Source of the DNA: JAJPKK01 sp035311445
GTDB taxonomy: Bacteria; Pseudomonadota; Alphaproteobacteria; Rhizobiales; Xanthobacteraceae
DNA length: 64,000 nt
Direction of reading: 5' to 3'
Assembly (NCBI GenBank): GCA_035311445.1
Contig: DATGCX010000326.1
Coordinates: forward strand, 18,129 to 82,128
The position numbers and the translations under genes are program-made. The notes below the pieces were generated by a model. The model was not told where the DNA came from. It ran no database searches and worked only from the letters and a program-made list of their open reading frames with translations. Below, in pieces: positions 16,374 through 24,764 of this stretch (position 1 is its first letter; each line of letters opens with the position of its first letter).

Positions 16374-16387
16374 TTGACCTTGATCAA
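16374..16387 (+). promoter_or_regulatory. FNR/FixK-type box upstream of copA
   Basis: TTGACCTTGATCAA matches the TTGAT-N4-ATCAA consensus at 9 of the 10 defined positions. It lies about 107 bp before the copA start, a position compatible with class II or class I activation by an FNR/FixK/Anr-type regulator. This suggests copA is induced at low oxygen, as fixI-like copper pumps are; that is inference from one site. Confidence 0.6.
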
Positions 16388-16493
16388 CGCGGGCGCGCGG
16401 GCCATATGCCGCTATGTGCCCTCGGACGACGAGCGAGACTGAAGACGCTTTCGACGTGCCGCGCGGCGAAGGACTGGCCGAAGGGCGCACTCC

Positions 16494-18851
16494 ATGAACG
16501 TCCATAATGACGCCCACCCGCATGGGCACGTTCACGCTGCGCCGACGGCTGCAGCCGCGACGGACGTGGTCTGCGGCATGACTGTCGATCCGCAGACAAC
16601 GCCGCACCGGACCACTCATTCCGGAGCCAACTATTTTTTCTGTTCGTCCGGCTGCCGCACGAAATTCGAAGCTGCGCCTGCCCGTTACCTGGCGGCGGAA
16701 CGCCTGACGCAGGAAAAATCTCCGGCTCCGGCGCCCGCCAGGACCATCTACACCTGCCCGATGCATCCACAGATTCGGCAGCTCGGACCCGGCAGTTGCC
16801 CGATCTGCGGGATGACGCTTGAACCAGAGGTCGCGACCGCGGAGGTCGGTCCGAGCCCGGAGCGCATCGACATGGAGCGGCGCTTGTGGATCGGGCTGGT
16901 GCTGACCGTCCCGGTGGTCGTCCTCGAAATGGGCGGGCATCTCGCGGGCTTGCACATGCTGGTCCCACCGGCGGTCTCGACCTGGGTTCAGTTCGCGATG
17001 GCGACGCCGGTCGTGCTGTGGGCGGGGTGGCCGTTCTTCGTTCGCGCCGTGCAATCGCTGCGCACGCGCAATCTCAACATGTTCACGCTGATCGCGATGG
17101 GGACCGGCGTCGCTTGGCTCTACAGCGTGGTCGCGACGCTGGCCCCTTCGATTTTCCCAGCGGCATTTCGCAGTGACGACGGCACTGTAGCGATCTATTT
17201 CGAGGCCGCTGCGGTGATCACGGTCCTGGTCCTTCTCGGGCAGGTGTTGGAACTGCGCGCGCGCGAACAGACCGGGGGCGCGATCCGGGCGTTGCTGGAT
17301 CTCGCTCCCAAGACAGCGCGGCGCGTTCGCCCGGACGGCACCGACGAGGACGTCGGCTTGGATACGGTTGCGGTCGGGGATCGCCTGCGCGTGCGTCCCG
17401 GCGAGAAAGTGCCGGTTGATGGCGAACTGCTCGAAGGCCGCAGCGCCGTAGATGAATCGATGGTGACGGGCGAATCGATGCCGGTCACCAAGAGCGCGGG
17501 CGACCGCCTGATCGGCGGCACCATCAATCAGAGCGGCAGTTTCGTCATGCGGGCCGACAAGGTGGGCAGCGAAACGCTCCTTGCCCGGATCGTTCAGCTG
17601 GTGGCGCAGGCGCAGCGCAGCCGTGCACCGATCCAGCGCCTTGCGGACCAGGTCTCGGGCTGGTTCGTGCCGCTGGTGATCGCGGTCGCCGTCATGGCGT
17701 TCGCCGCGTGGGCGATCTGGGGACCGGAGCCGCGCTTCGCCTTCGGTCTCCTGGCGGCGGTGTCGGTGCTGATCATCGCGTGTCCGTGCGCGCTCGGCCT
17801 TGCGACGCCCATGTCCATCATGGTCGGGATCGGCCGCGGGGCGCGTGCCGGCGTGCTCATCAAGAACGCGGAGGCACTGGAGCGTTTCGAGAAGGTCGAC
17901 ACGCTGGTCATCGACAAGACTGGTACCCTGACCGAAGGCAAGCCGAAGGTCGTCGCCGTAAAGGTCGCGGCCGGGTGGAGCGAGGATGCGCTGTTGCGCC
18001 TCGCCGCAAGTCTCGAGCGCGGCAGCGAGCACCCGCTGGCGGCCGCAATCGTGGCGGCGGCGCATGCGCGCGACCTCAAGCTGACCGATGTCGCCGCGTT
18101 CGACTCTTCCGCGGGCAAAGGGGTGGTCGGGACCGTCGAGGGGCAGCGCGTCGTCATCGGCAACCGGCGCATGATGGACGGCATCGACATCGCCACGCTG
18201 GAGGCGGACGCCGATCGGTTACGCCAAGAGGGCGCGACCGCGCTGTTTGCGGGCGTGGATCGCAAGGCGGCCGGCGTGATCGCGATTGCGGATCCCGTGA
18301 AGCCGACGACGCCTGACGCGGTGGCGGCATTGCGCAGCGCCGGGATCCGGATCGTCATGCTCACCGGCGACAACCGCACCACGGCCCAGGCCGTCGCCCG
18401 CAAACTGGGGATTTCGGAGGTCGAGGCCGAAATCCTTCCCGAGGACAAGGCTCGCGTTGTTGAAAAGCTGCGCGGGGCCGGCCGCGTCGTCGCCATGGCG
18501 GGAGACGGTGTCAACGATGCCCCGGCGCTGGCAGCGGCCGATGTGGGCATTGCCATGGGAACCGGCACCGATGTTGCCATCGAAAGCGCCAGCGTGACCC
18601 TGCTCAAGGGCGATCTTCAAGGCATCGTACAGGCCCGCCGGCTCTCGCAGGCGACCATGCGCAACATCCGGCAGAACCTGTTCTTCGCCTTCATCTACAA
18701 TGCCGCCGGCGTGCCGATTGCGGCCGGTGTGCTCTATCCGGTGATGGGGCTGCTGCTGTCGCCCATCATCGCGGCGCTCGCTATGTCGCTGTCGTCGGTC
18801 AGCGTCATCACCAATGCGCTGCGGCTCCGGTTCGTGGAATTGGCGGAATGA
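16494..18851 (+). CDS. copA: Copper-transporting P1B-type ATPase
   Basis: Exports Cu(I) across the inner membrane using ATP. The 785-residue protein has a His-rich start, then a YHS-like segment (DVVCGMTVDP, FFCSSGCRTKFE, about residues 23-65), then a heavy-metal-binding domain (YTCPMHPQIRQLGPGSCPIC, about 86-105) instead of classical HMA domains. Core motifs: TGES phosphatase loop (VTGESMPV), membrane CPC in LIIACPCALGLATP, DKTGTLT at about residue 474, SEHPLAAAI, and GDGVNDAPAL. N/Y/S residues of the last helices (NAAGVPIAAG, MSLSSVSVITNALRLR) fit the Cu(I) class. No copper chaperone or CueR gene is adjacent. A long minus-strand frame across it is a shadow. Confidence 0.95.
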   Translation: MNVHNDAHPHGHVHAAPTAAAATDVVCGMTVDPQTTPHRTTHSGANYFFCSSGCRTKFEAAPARYLAAERLTQEKSPAPAPARTIYTCPMHPQIRQLGPGSCPICGMTLEPEVATAEVGPSPERIDMERRLWIGLVLTVPVVVLEMGGHLAGLHMLVPPAVSTWVQFAMATPVVLWAGWPFFVRAVQSLRTRNLNMFTLIAMGTGVAWLYSVVATLAPSIFPAAFRSDDGTVAIYFEAAAVITVLVLLGQVLELRAREQTGGAIRALLDLAPKTARRVRPDGTDEDVGLDTVAVGDRLRVRPGEKVPVDGELLEGRSAVDESMVTGESMPVTKSAGDRLIGGTINQSGSFVMRADKVGSETLLARIVQLVAQAQRSRAPIQRLADQVSGWFVPLVIAVAVMAFAAWAIWGPEPRFAFGLLAAVSVLIIACPCALGLATPMSIMVGIGRGARAGVLIKNAEALERFEKVDTLVIDKTGTLTEGKPKVVAVKVAAGWSEDALLRLAASLERGSEHPLAAAIVAAAHARDLKLTDVAAFDSSAGKGVVGTVEGQRVVIGNRRMMDGIDIATLEADADRLRQEGATALFAGVDRKAAGVIAIADPVKPTTPDAVAALRSAGIRIVMLTGDNRTTAQAVARKLGISEVEAEILPEDKARVVEKLRGAGRVVAMAGDGVNDAPALAAADVGIAMGTGTDVAIESASVTLLKGDLQGIVQARRLSQATMRNIRQNLFFAFIYNAAGVPIAAGVLYPVMGLLLSPIIAALAMSLSSVSVITNALRLRFVELAE

Positions 18852-18861
18852 ATTGGGGCAC

Positions 18862-18982
18862 GTCATTCCGGGGACGGCCGCAGGCCGGAACCCGGAATCC
18901 ACGACCACAGGCGAAAATGAATACCGATAGGCTGGCGGTTATGGATTCCGGGTTCGCGCAAGGGCGCGCCCCGGAACGACAG
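18862..18982. repeat. Imperfect inverted repeat
   Basis: CATTCCGGGG and CCGGAACCCGGAATCC near the left are mirrored by GGATTCCGGGTTCGCGC and GCGCCCCGGAACGAC near the right, between the convergent copA and MBL genes. A related short hairpin is at about 43040-43080. It may help terminate both transcripts. Confidence 0.6.
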
Positions 18983-18986
18983 CTCT

Positions 18987-19946
18987 TTAGAGATCCGCGC
19001 CCCACTGCACCGGTACATAGGCATAGCCGGAGGACGCCTTGGCGACATGGCCCAGGCCCGGGAACGGAAGGTGCGAGCCGGCGATCAGAAGCTTGTCCGT
19101 CGCCACCATGTCGAAAACCCGCTTGCGGCTTGCGACCGCCATTGCCTGGTCGGTGTCGAACGAGATCGCCCGGTCAGGCTCCGGGAATTGCAGCGCCGCG
19201 TTGTGGACGATATCGCCCCACAGCAGCAACTCGCTGGACCCGGACGATAGATGAACCATCGTGTGGCCCATGGTATGGCCAGGCGCGGCGCTGGCCGTGA
19301 TGCCAGACGCGAACTCGGCGCGATCCCGAAACATCGCAACCTTACCGGCGTCCACATATGGCTTGATGGAATTACGCGCGATGTCGAAGAACGGTTTGAA
19401 ATCATCGGGCGCCTTTGCATAAATTTCCGCGGCTGTCCAGAATCCATATTCGGCTTCGCTGACGTGCACGGTCGCGTTGGGGAACGCGATCTTCTTGTCC
19501 GTGGTGAGCAGCCCAGCCGCATGATCGGGGTGCATGTGCGTGAGGATCACCATGTCGACTGTTGCGGGGTCGACGCCCGCGGCGGCGAGGTTCTTTGCCA
19601 TCCGGCCGAGCGTCGGGGCGAACACGTCCGAGGTGCCGGTGTCGACCAGGACGAGCTTGTCGCCGGTGTTGACAAGCCACTCATTAACCGCGGTCGGCGT
19701 TATATCCTTTGACAGGAAGCTGCTTTCGAGGAGCTTGGCGGCGCCGTCGGCATCCCCTGTGAAGTACTTGGTCTCGATGGGAATCCAGCCGTCGCTGAGA
19801 ACCGTCACTTCAAAGCTGCCCACCTTAAGGCGATAGACGCCCGCCGCCTGCGCGCCGACGAACGGCGCTTTCGCCATGGCCGGCACAGCCGGAACAAGCA
19901 TGCCGCCGAGCGCGGCGAGACCGAAGGAACGTCGGGTGATATCCAT
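18987..19946 (-). CDS. Tat-exported MBL-fold metallohydrolase
   Basis: A 319-residue protein starting MDITRRSFGLAALGGMLVPA, a twin-arginine signal. The metal site is THMHPDHAAG (HxHxDH) near residue 140, then PGHTMGHTM and LWGDIVHN supply the remaining ligands. GGGGAGG lies 5-6 bases before the ATG. This family of periplasmic metallo-beta-lactamase-fold enzymes includes quorum-quenching and sulfatase-like members; the substrate cannot be told. Convergent with copA, no evident partner. Confidence 0.88.
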   Translation of the reverse strand: MDITRRSFGLAALGGMLVPAVPAMAKAPFVGAQAAGVYRLKVGSFEVTVLSDGWIPIETKYFTGDADGAAKLLESSFLSKDITPTAVNEWLVNTGDKLVLVDTGTSDVFAPTLGRMAKNLAAAGVDPATVDMVILTHMHPDHAAGLLTTDKKIAFPNATVHVSEAEYGFWTAAEIYAKAPDDFKPFFDIARNSIKPYVDAGKVAMFRDRAEFASGITASAAPGHTMGHTMVHLSSGSSELLLWGDIVHNAALQFPEPDRAISFDTDQAMAVASRKRVFDMVATDKLLIAGSHLPFPGLGHVAKASSGYAYVPVQWGADL

Positions 19947-20051
19947 GGAAACCTCCCCAAACGGGCATCGTGGTGACTTACATGTGCGCCCGGACCGGGC
20001 CTTGGGTCTCGCTCTATATTACTCGCCATGCCGCGCCGCGAGCATGTCAGC

Positions 20052-20561
20052 TCACGGTGCTGTGCGCGGCCGGGCAAGCCGATCGAGCGCTCCCTGCAGG
20101 ATGAAGATCGCGGCGTGCTGATCGATCACGGCCTTGCGCTTGCCGCGGCTCGCGTCGGCGGCGATCAGTTCGCGCTCGACCGCGGCGGTGGAGAGCCGCT
20201 CGTCCCAGAATGCGATCGGCAATTCGGTCAATCGGGCAAGATTGCGCGCGAAGGCGCGGGTCGATTGCGCCCGCGGGCCTTCGCTGCCGTCCATGTTGAT
20301 GGGCAGGCCGAGCACGAAAGCCACCGCCTTGCGCTCGGCGGCGAGCGCAAGGAGCCGCTTGGCGTCGGCGGAAAAATTGGTGCGCGCGACGGTGGCGACG
20401 CCGGTGGCAAGCCGGCGGTCCGGGTCGCTGGTCGCAACCCCGATGGTCTTGGTGCCGAGGTCGAGCCCGATCAGCGCGCCGCGTGGCGGCAGGCGGAAGT
20501 CGGCAAGCGCGACAATAGGAGCGGGCATGGCGTTGGCGTTTCGATCGACTGTAATGGTCAT
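20052..20561 (-). CDS. ruvX: YqgF/RuvX-type RNase H-fold nuclease
   Basis: Implicated in 16S rRNA 5'-end processing and earlier described as a putative Holliday junction resolvase. The 169-residue form begins at ATG 20561 (MTITVDRN); the frame extends 56 codons upstream but that part looks like translated intergenic sequence. Motifs: ALIGLDLGTKTIGVATSD with the first catalytic Asp, LGLPINMDGSEGPRA, and FWDERLSTAAVE with Asp/Glu. An alternative start at 20528 (MPAPIVALADF) is equally possible. Divergent from the UPF0173 gene. Confidence 0.92.
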   Translation of the reverse strand: MTITVDRNANAMPAPIVALADFRLPPRGALIGLDLGTKTIGVATSDPDRRLATGVATVARTNFSADAKRLLALAAERKAVAFVLGLPINMDGSEGPRAQSTRAFARNLARLTELPIAFWDERLSTAAVERELIAADASRGKRKAVIDQHAAIFILQGALDRLARPRTAP

Positions 20562-20740
20562 ACGCCGGCCTGACACGCGTATCCATCCTGATCGTAGTGT
20601 TCCGGCGAACCGTATTCTTTTGTTGGATCGCCGGGACGAGCCCGGCAATGACCGGCGCAGGAGCGTTGATCTTGACGTCCGGTAGCGTATCTTCGCGCCG
20701 ACCAATCCTTCAACCCCCCTCCCAACCAAGGACCATCGTC

Positions 20741-21439
20741 ATGCAGATCACCTGGTATGGCCATTCCGCCTTCCGGCTCGATTTCGCCGGCAAGGCCGTG
20801 CTGATTGATCCGTTCTTCACCGGCAACCCCGCTTTCGTGTCCGACAAGGCGGCGGCGACCAACGGCGTGACCCATATCGTGCTGACCCATGGTCACGGCG
20901 ATCACGTAGGCGACACCCTCGACATCGCCGCCGCGACCGGTGCCCCCGTCATCACCAACTATGATCTGTGCATGTGGCTTGCCGGAAAGGGCCTGCAGAA
21001 ATTCGATCCCATGAACACCGGCGGCACAACAGACCAGGGCGGCTTCACCGTGACGCTGGTGCGCGCCGACCATTCCTCGGGCGATATCACGAACGGCATG
21101 CCGATTTACCTCGGCAACCCGTGCGGCATCATCATCAAGGCGGCGGGGGAACCCGTCGTCTACCATATGGGCGATACCGACATTTTCTCCGACATGGGCC
21201 TGATCGCCGAGATCCACCAGCCACAGGTCGCCATGGTGCCGATTGGTGACCGCTTCACCATGAGCCCGAAGACCGCGGCGCTTGCCGTCAAGCGCTTCTT
21301 CAAGCTCGACAAGGTGATCCCGTGTCACTATGGCTCATTCCCGATCATCGAGCCCAATGCCGACAAGTTCGTCGCCGAGATGAAAGGGCATGCCACCACG
21401 GTCGTGGTGCCGGCGAAGGGCAAGGCGGTGACGGTGTAG
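20741..21439 (+). CDS. UPF0173 family metal-dependent hydrolase
   Basis: UlaG-like metallo-beta-lactamase fold, 232 residues, starting MQITWYGHSAFRLDFAGKA. The metal-binding motif is LTHGHGDHVGDT, followed by RADHSSGD, YHMGDTDIFSDM and IPCHYGSFPIIEP, all typical of UPF0173. Substrate unknown. It is the last ordinary gene before the accessory unit at 21.7 kb. Confidence 0.93.
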   Translation: MQITWYGHSAFRLDFAGKAVLIDPFFTGNPAFVSDKAAATNGVTHIVLTHGHGDHVGDTLDIAAATGAPVITNYDLCMWLAGKGLQKFDPMNTGGTTDQGGFTVTLVRADHSSGDITNGMPIYLGNPCGIIIKAAGEPVVYHMGDTDIFSDMGLIAEIHQPQVAMVPIGDRFTMSPKTAALAVKRFFKLDKVIPCHYGSFPIIEPNADKFVAEMKGHATTVVVPAKGKAVTV

Positions 21440-21681
21440 TGCCCGCAAGCGGGTAGCGACACCAGGCCGGTCTGAGGCCTTGCTCGTTGAATTGACGAGG
21501 CGACTGCCCGACGCATCAAAGTCGGAGACATTGCGGGTGTCAACTCGCAGGCGACGCTGATGCCTTAACCACTCGGCGACCCTCAGCCTTCTCGATGAAC
21601 GAAAATTCCATTCCTTCGTCACGATACAACTTTGCATTGCGTTATATCCGCTGTTACATTGTGTAGCCACTAGTTGGCTTT

Positions 21682-23756
21682 ATGCGTGTCGGGGGGATCG
21701 TGTCTGGTCAGGAATTTCAAATTGGCCTGACGATGGCGGGGGCTATTTCGGCTGGCGCCTATTCGGCGGGCGTTTTCGACTTTCTTATTCAGGCGCTGGA
21801 AGCCTGGGAAAGGGCGAGACTTGATCCGACCCTCGCCGATCAGATCCCCAATCACCGGGTCGGCATCAAGGTCATCACCGGCGCGTCCGCGGGTGCCATC
21901 ACGGGTGCGCTTGGCGCGGCGGGATTGGCTCAAAAGATCACACCGCAACAGTTCGGCACCGCTCTCAAGCAGCAGGTCACCTGCGTTCTTCCATGTCTCT
22001 ACGACGCATGGGTCGTCAGGCCGGCATTGGTGTCGGCCACCGGGGGGACGATTTCCTGCAAACGGATGACCTCGACCAGGGCAAGGTCCTCTCTCTGCTG
22101 GATTGCCGTCTGCTTGATCAAATCCGCGCCAACGCACTCAAACTCGGCCCCAGGGGACAGGCATTGCCGTATGTTTCCGATACGCTGCACGTCTACATGA
22201 CGCTTACCAATCTGCGTGGCGTGCCCTACGCGGTGACCTTCGAGGGCGGCAATATCGTCATGATGCCGCACGGCGATCGGGTCCATTATTCCATCAACGG
22301 TCTCGGCTCGTGGAAGGCGTCATCCCCATTTGCCGACAATGACGGAACGCGGACGCTTAAAGTAGGCGGCTTGTTTGGGCCCAATGGCCCTTCGCAAGAC
22401 TGGGAGGATTTCACCCAAGCAGCGGTCGCGTCCGCCGCATTCCCGGTCGGCCTTGCGCCGCGGACGATTGCGACCGTCCTGACTGAATACGACAAGCGCT
22501 CCTGGCCGATAACGGAATGGCATCTGCAGGACAGTATCCGGCCGAGCTGGCCTTCGCCTTGGCGGGACGACACAAAGCGAGGCTTTTCGTTTCTGAGCAT
22601 CGACGGCGGCGTCGTCAACAACGACCCCTTCGAGTACGCGCATTTCACTTTGATGGACAATCCACCGGACCCGAACCCGCGCAGCGGCGAGGACGCTGAC
22701 CGGGCGGTCATCATGATCGATCCATTCCCCGAGCCGCCTGAATTTCCCGCCGACGGACAGCCGGATCAAGCGCTCGTGAATGTGCTCAAGGTGTTCATTC
22801 CGGCGCTGATCAATCAGGCGCGTTTCAAGCCGACAGAGCTTTTCCTGGCGGCGAGTGAGGCGATTTACAGTCGCTATCTGATCGCGCCGTCGCGGCCAAA
22901 GCCGAACCAGAGCGCCGAATTGTATGCCATTGCGTGTGGGCTGCTCGGCGGCTTCGGTGGCTTCCTATCGCGGTCATTTCGCGAACACGACTTCATCCTT
23001 GGGCAGCGCAATTGCCAGAAGTTCCTGAGCTCAAGTTTTGCCCTGCCAAATAACAACAAGATCATTCAGCAATGGCCTCAGGCAGCGCGCAACAATCCCG
23101 ATTTCGCCGCGACCGCGGCGGCCGCGCAGCCGCCGCACTTTTGCATCATCCCGTTGATCGGCGATGCGAAGGAGGAGATCGCCGCACCGCCATGGCCACA
23201 GCTCAGCCAGGATGAATTCGACGCTTTGCAGACCAGGATTGCGCAACGCCTCGACAAGCTGGTGCAGACCCTGGTTGCGAGCAACGGGCCCGGCGGGATT
23301 GCCGGGTGGCTTCTCGGGCGCATCTATTCGTCAAGGAGAGGCGATGCTTTGAACTTCATCAAGTTCACGCTCCTGGCCGATCTGGTGAAACGTGATCAGA
23401 TCCAACGTTGGGACCTGCCCAAAGTTTGGAAGCAGCCACCTTCGATTCCGCTTGATGGCAGCGATGTGAGAAAAGTGCTGGCGGCCCTTCTCAACCCCTC
23501 CTTGGACCTACGGAATGCAGCCGGAATTGCTGCAGCGACCCGTCTCGATGTGACCAAAGTGACGGCAATTCTCGTCGCCTGCCAGGCCGAGACCGGCGCG
23601 CCCTACGAAGTCTGGCAGTCGCCGCGCAAAGACAAATCCGGGGCCGCGCTTTACGCACTCGCGTCGCGCAAGCCGGGTTGGTTCACGTCGCTTCCCGGCA
23701 TCCGGCAAGCGAGCGACTGGGTGAGCCCGCCGCAAGTCGACCCACCCGGTCTTTAA
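21682..23756 (+). pseudogene. Patatin-like phospholipase, interrupted by one frameshift
   Basis: The first frame (21682-22200) encodes GLTMAGAISAGAYSAGVFDF and ITGASAGAITGA with nucleophile Ser69 in GASAG. The second frame (21993-23756) continues with DDFLQTDDLDQGKVLSLLD and carries FLSIDGGVVNNDPFEYA, the catalytic Asp of the patatin dyad. Adding one G to the G6 run at 22042-22047 joins them into a protein of about 691 residues with both catalytic residues. The last roughly 80 residues (VLAALLNPSLDLRNAAGIAA...) look like a winged-helix domain. The start may be ATG 21682 or GTG 21700. The two frames could be a true pseudogene, a phase-variable gene or a sequencing error. It is followed by a membrane protein and a peptidoglycan hydrolase. 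Confidence 0.82.
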
Positions 23757-23785
23757 CGTGGCGATGACGGCGGTCCGGGGGCAAC

Positions 23786-24763
23786 ATGAATGTGACTCTA
23801 ACCACAATCAACGTCGCGATCGGATTAATCTTCGTCTATTTGCTGATGTCGCTGATGTGCAGTGTCCTGCAGGAATTCATTGCAAACGTCACCAGCTGGC
23901 GCGGCAGGCATCTCCGCAACGGCATCAAAGCGATGTTGAACGACCCCGCAATGACCGGCTTGGCGAAACGGCTCTATCGCCATCCCCGCATCGCAAGTCT
24001 GACTTTCCCCGGAAAGCTTCCGAGCTATATCCCGAGCACGACCTTCGCGAGCGCCCTGGCTGACATCGTGGTGGAAGATAACAACTACCGTTCCGGTGTC
24101 GATGGGCCGCTGGCGCCGTTCATCAAAGACGCGAAAGATGCAGGGGGCAAGATCGAACAGCTCGAAGCGCAATTTGCGAAGTGGTTCGATGATTCGATGG
24201 ATGGTTTGGGCGGGTGGTACAAACGAAACGTCCAAATCGTCCTGTTTCTCCTCGGTCTGATGCTGGCCGCCGCGTTCAACGTGAATTCTTTCGAGATTGC
24301 CCGCGTCCTGTGGACGGAACCGGTATTGCGGGAAGCTGTTGTGCAGTCCGCAAGCAAGTTCTATCAGGAGGGTGGTCCCGCGCAGCCGCAAAGTTCGCCG
24401 CAAGAGCAATTCGCAAAGCTGCAAAGAGACCTCGACAATCTGAATCTGCCGTTTGGCTGGGAGCCCGGCAGCATTGCGTGCCTGCTCGGCAAAGCCCCCT
24501 CTGACACGACATCCCCTAAAGGTACTGCGTCGACGATTTGCCGTCGGCTGCAAGAAAGCCGCGACAGCATGGCCCGATGGTGGGAATGGCTCGTGCTGCT
24601 CGCCGGCTGGCTGGTCACTGCTCTGGCGACCTCGCTCGGCACCCAGTTCTGGTTCCAGACGCTCGGTCAGGCACTGGCGCTACGGGCGGCGGGCGCAAGG
24701 CCGCCAAAGGCCACCGATATACGCCCACAAGCCGATGTACGCATACAAACCACGGAGAACTGA
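23786..24763 (+). CDS. Multi-pass membrane protein of the patatin module
   Basis: A 325-residue protein with three clear hydrophobic segments: NVAIGLIFVYLLMSLMCSVL (about 9-28), QIVLFLLGLMLAAAF (about 150-165) and WLVLLAGWLVTALATSLG (about 270-290). Between them are a basic soluble region of about 120 residues and a Pro/Gln-rich loop. The tail ends after a basic stretch and is probably cytoplasmic. I do not recognise a named family. It lies 29 bp after the patatin stop, and its stop is one base from the next ATG, so the three genes read as one operon. Possible roles are an anchor, pore or delivery partner for the two hydrolases; none is shown by the sequence. Confidence 0.75.
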   Translation: MNVTLTTINVAIGLIFVYLLMSLMCSVLQEFIANVTSWRGRHLRNGIKAMLNDPAMTGLAKRLYRHPRIASLTFPGKLPSYIPSTTFASALADIVVEDNNYRSGVDGPLAPFIKDAKDAGGKIEQLEAQFAKWFDDSMDGLGGWYKRNVQIVLFLLGLMLAAAFNVNSFEIARVLWTEPVLREAVVQSASKFYQEGGPAQPQSSPQEQFAKLQRDLDNLNLPFGWEPGSIACLLGKAPSDTTSPKGTASTICRRLQESRDSMARWWEWLVLLAGWLVTALATSLGTQFWFQTLGQALALRAAGARPPKATDIRPQADVRIQTTEN

Positions 24764-24764
24764 C

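Noticed and set aside
16293..18065. 590-codon minus-strand ORF across copA.
   Set aside because: Arg/His-rich translation typical of a GC-rich antisense shadow; copA on the plus strand has all catalytic motifs.
21555..21592. On the minus strand, GGGTCGCCGAGTGGTTAAGGC looks like the start and D-arm of a tRNA-Ser or tRNA-Leu.
   Set aside because: No anticodon stem, T-arm (GGTTCGAATCC-like) or closing acceptor stem could be found downstream. It might be a tRNA fragment at the edge of the patatin unit, but that cannot be supported by eye.
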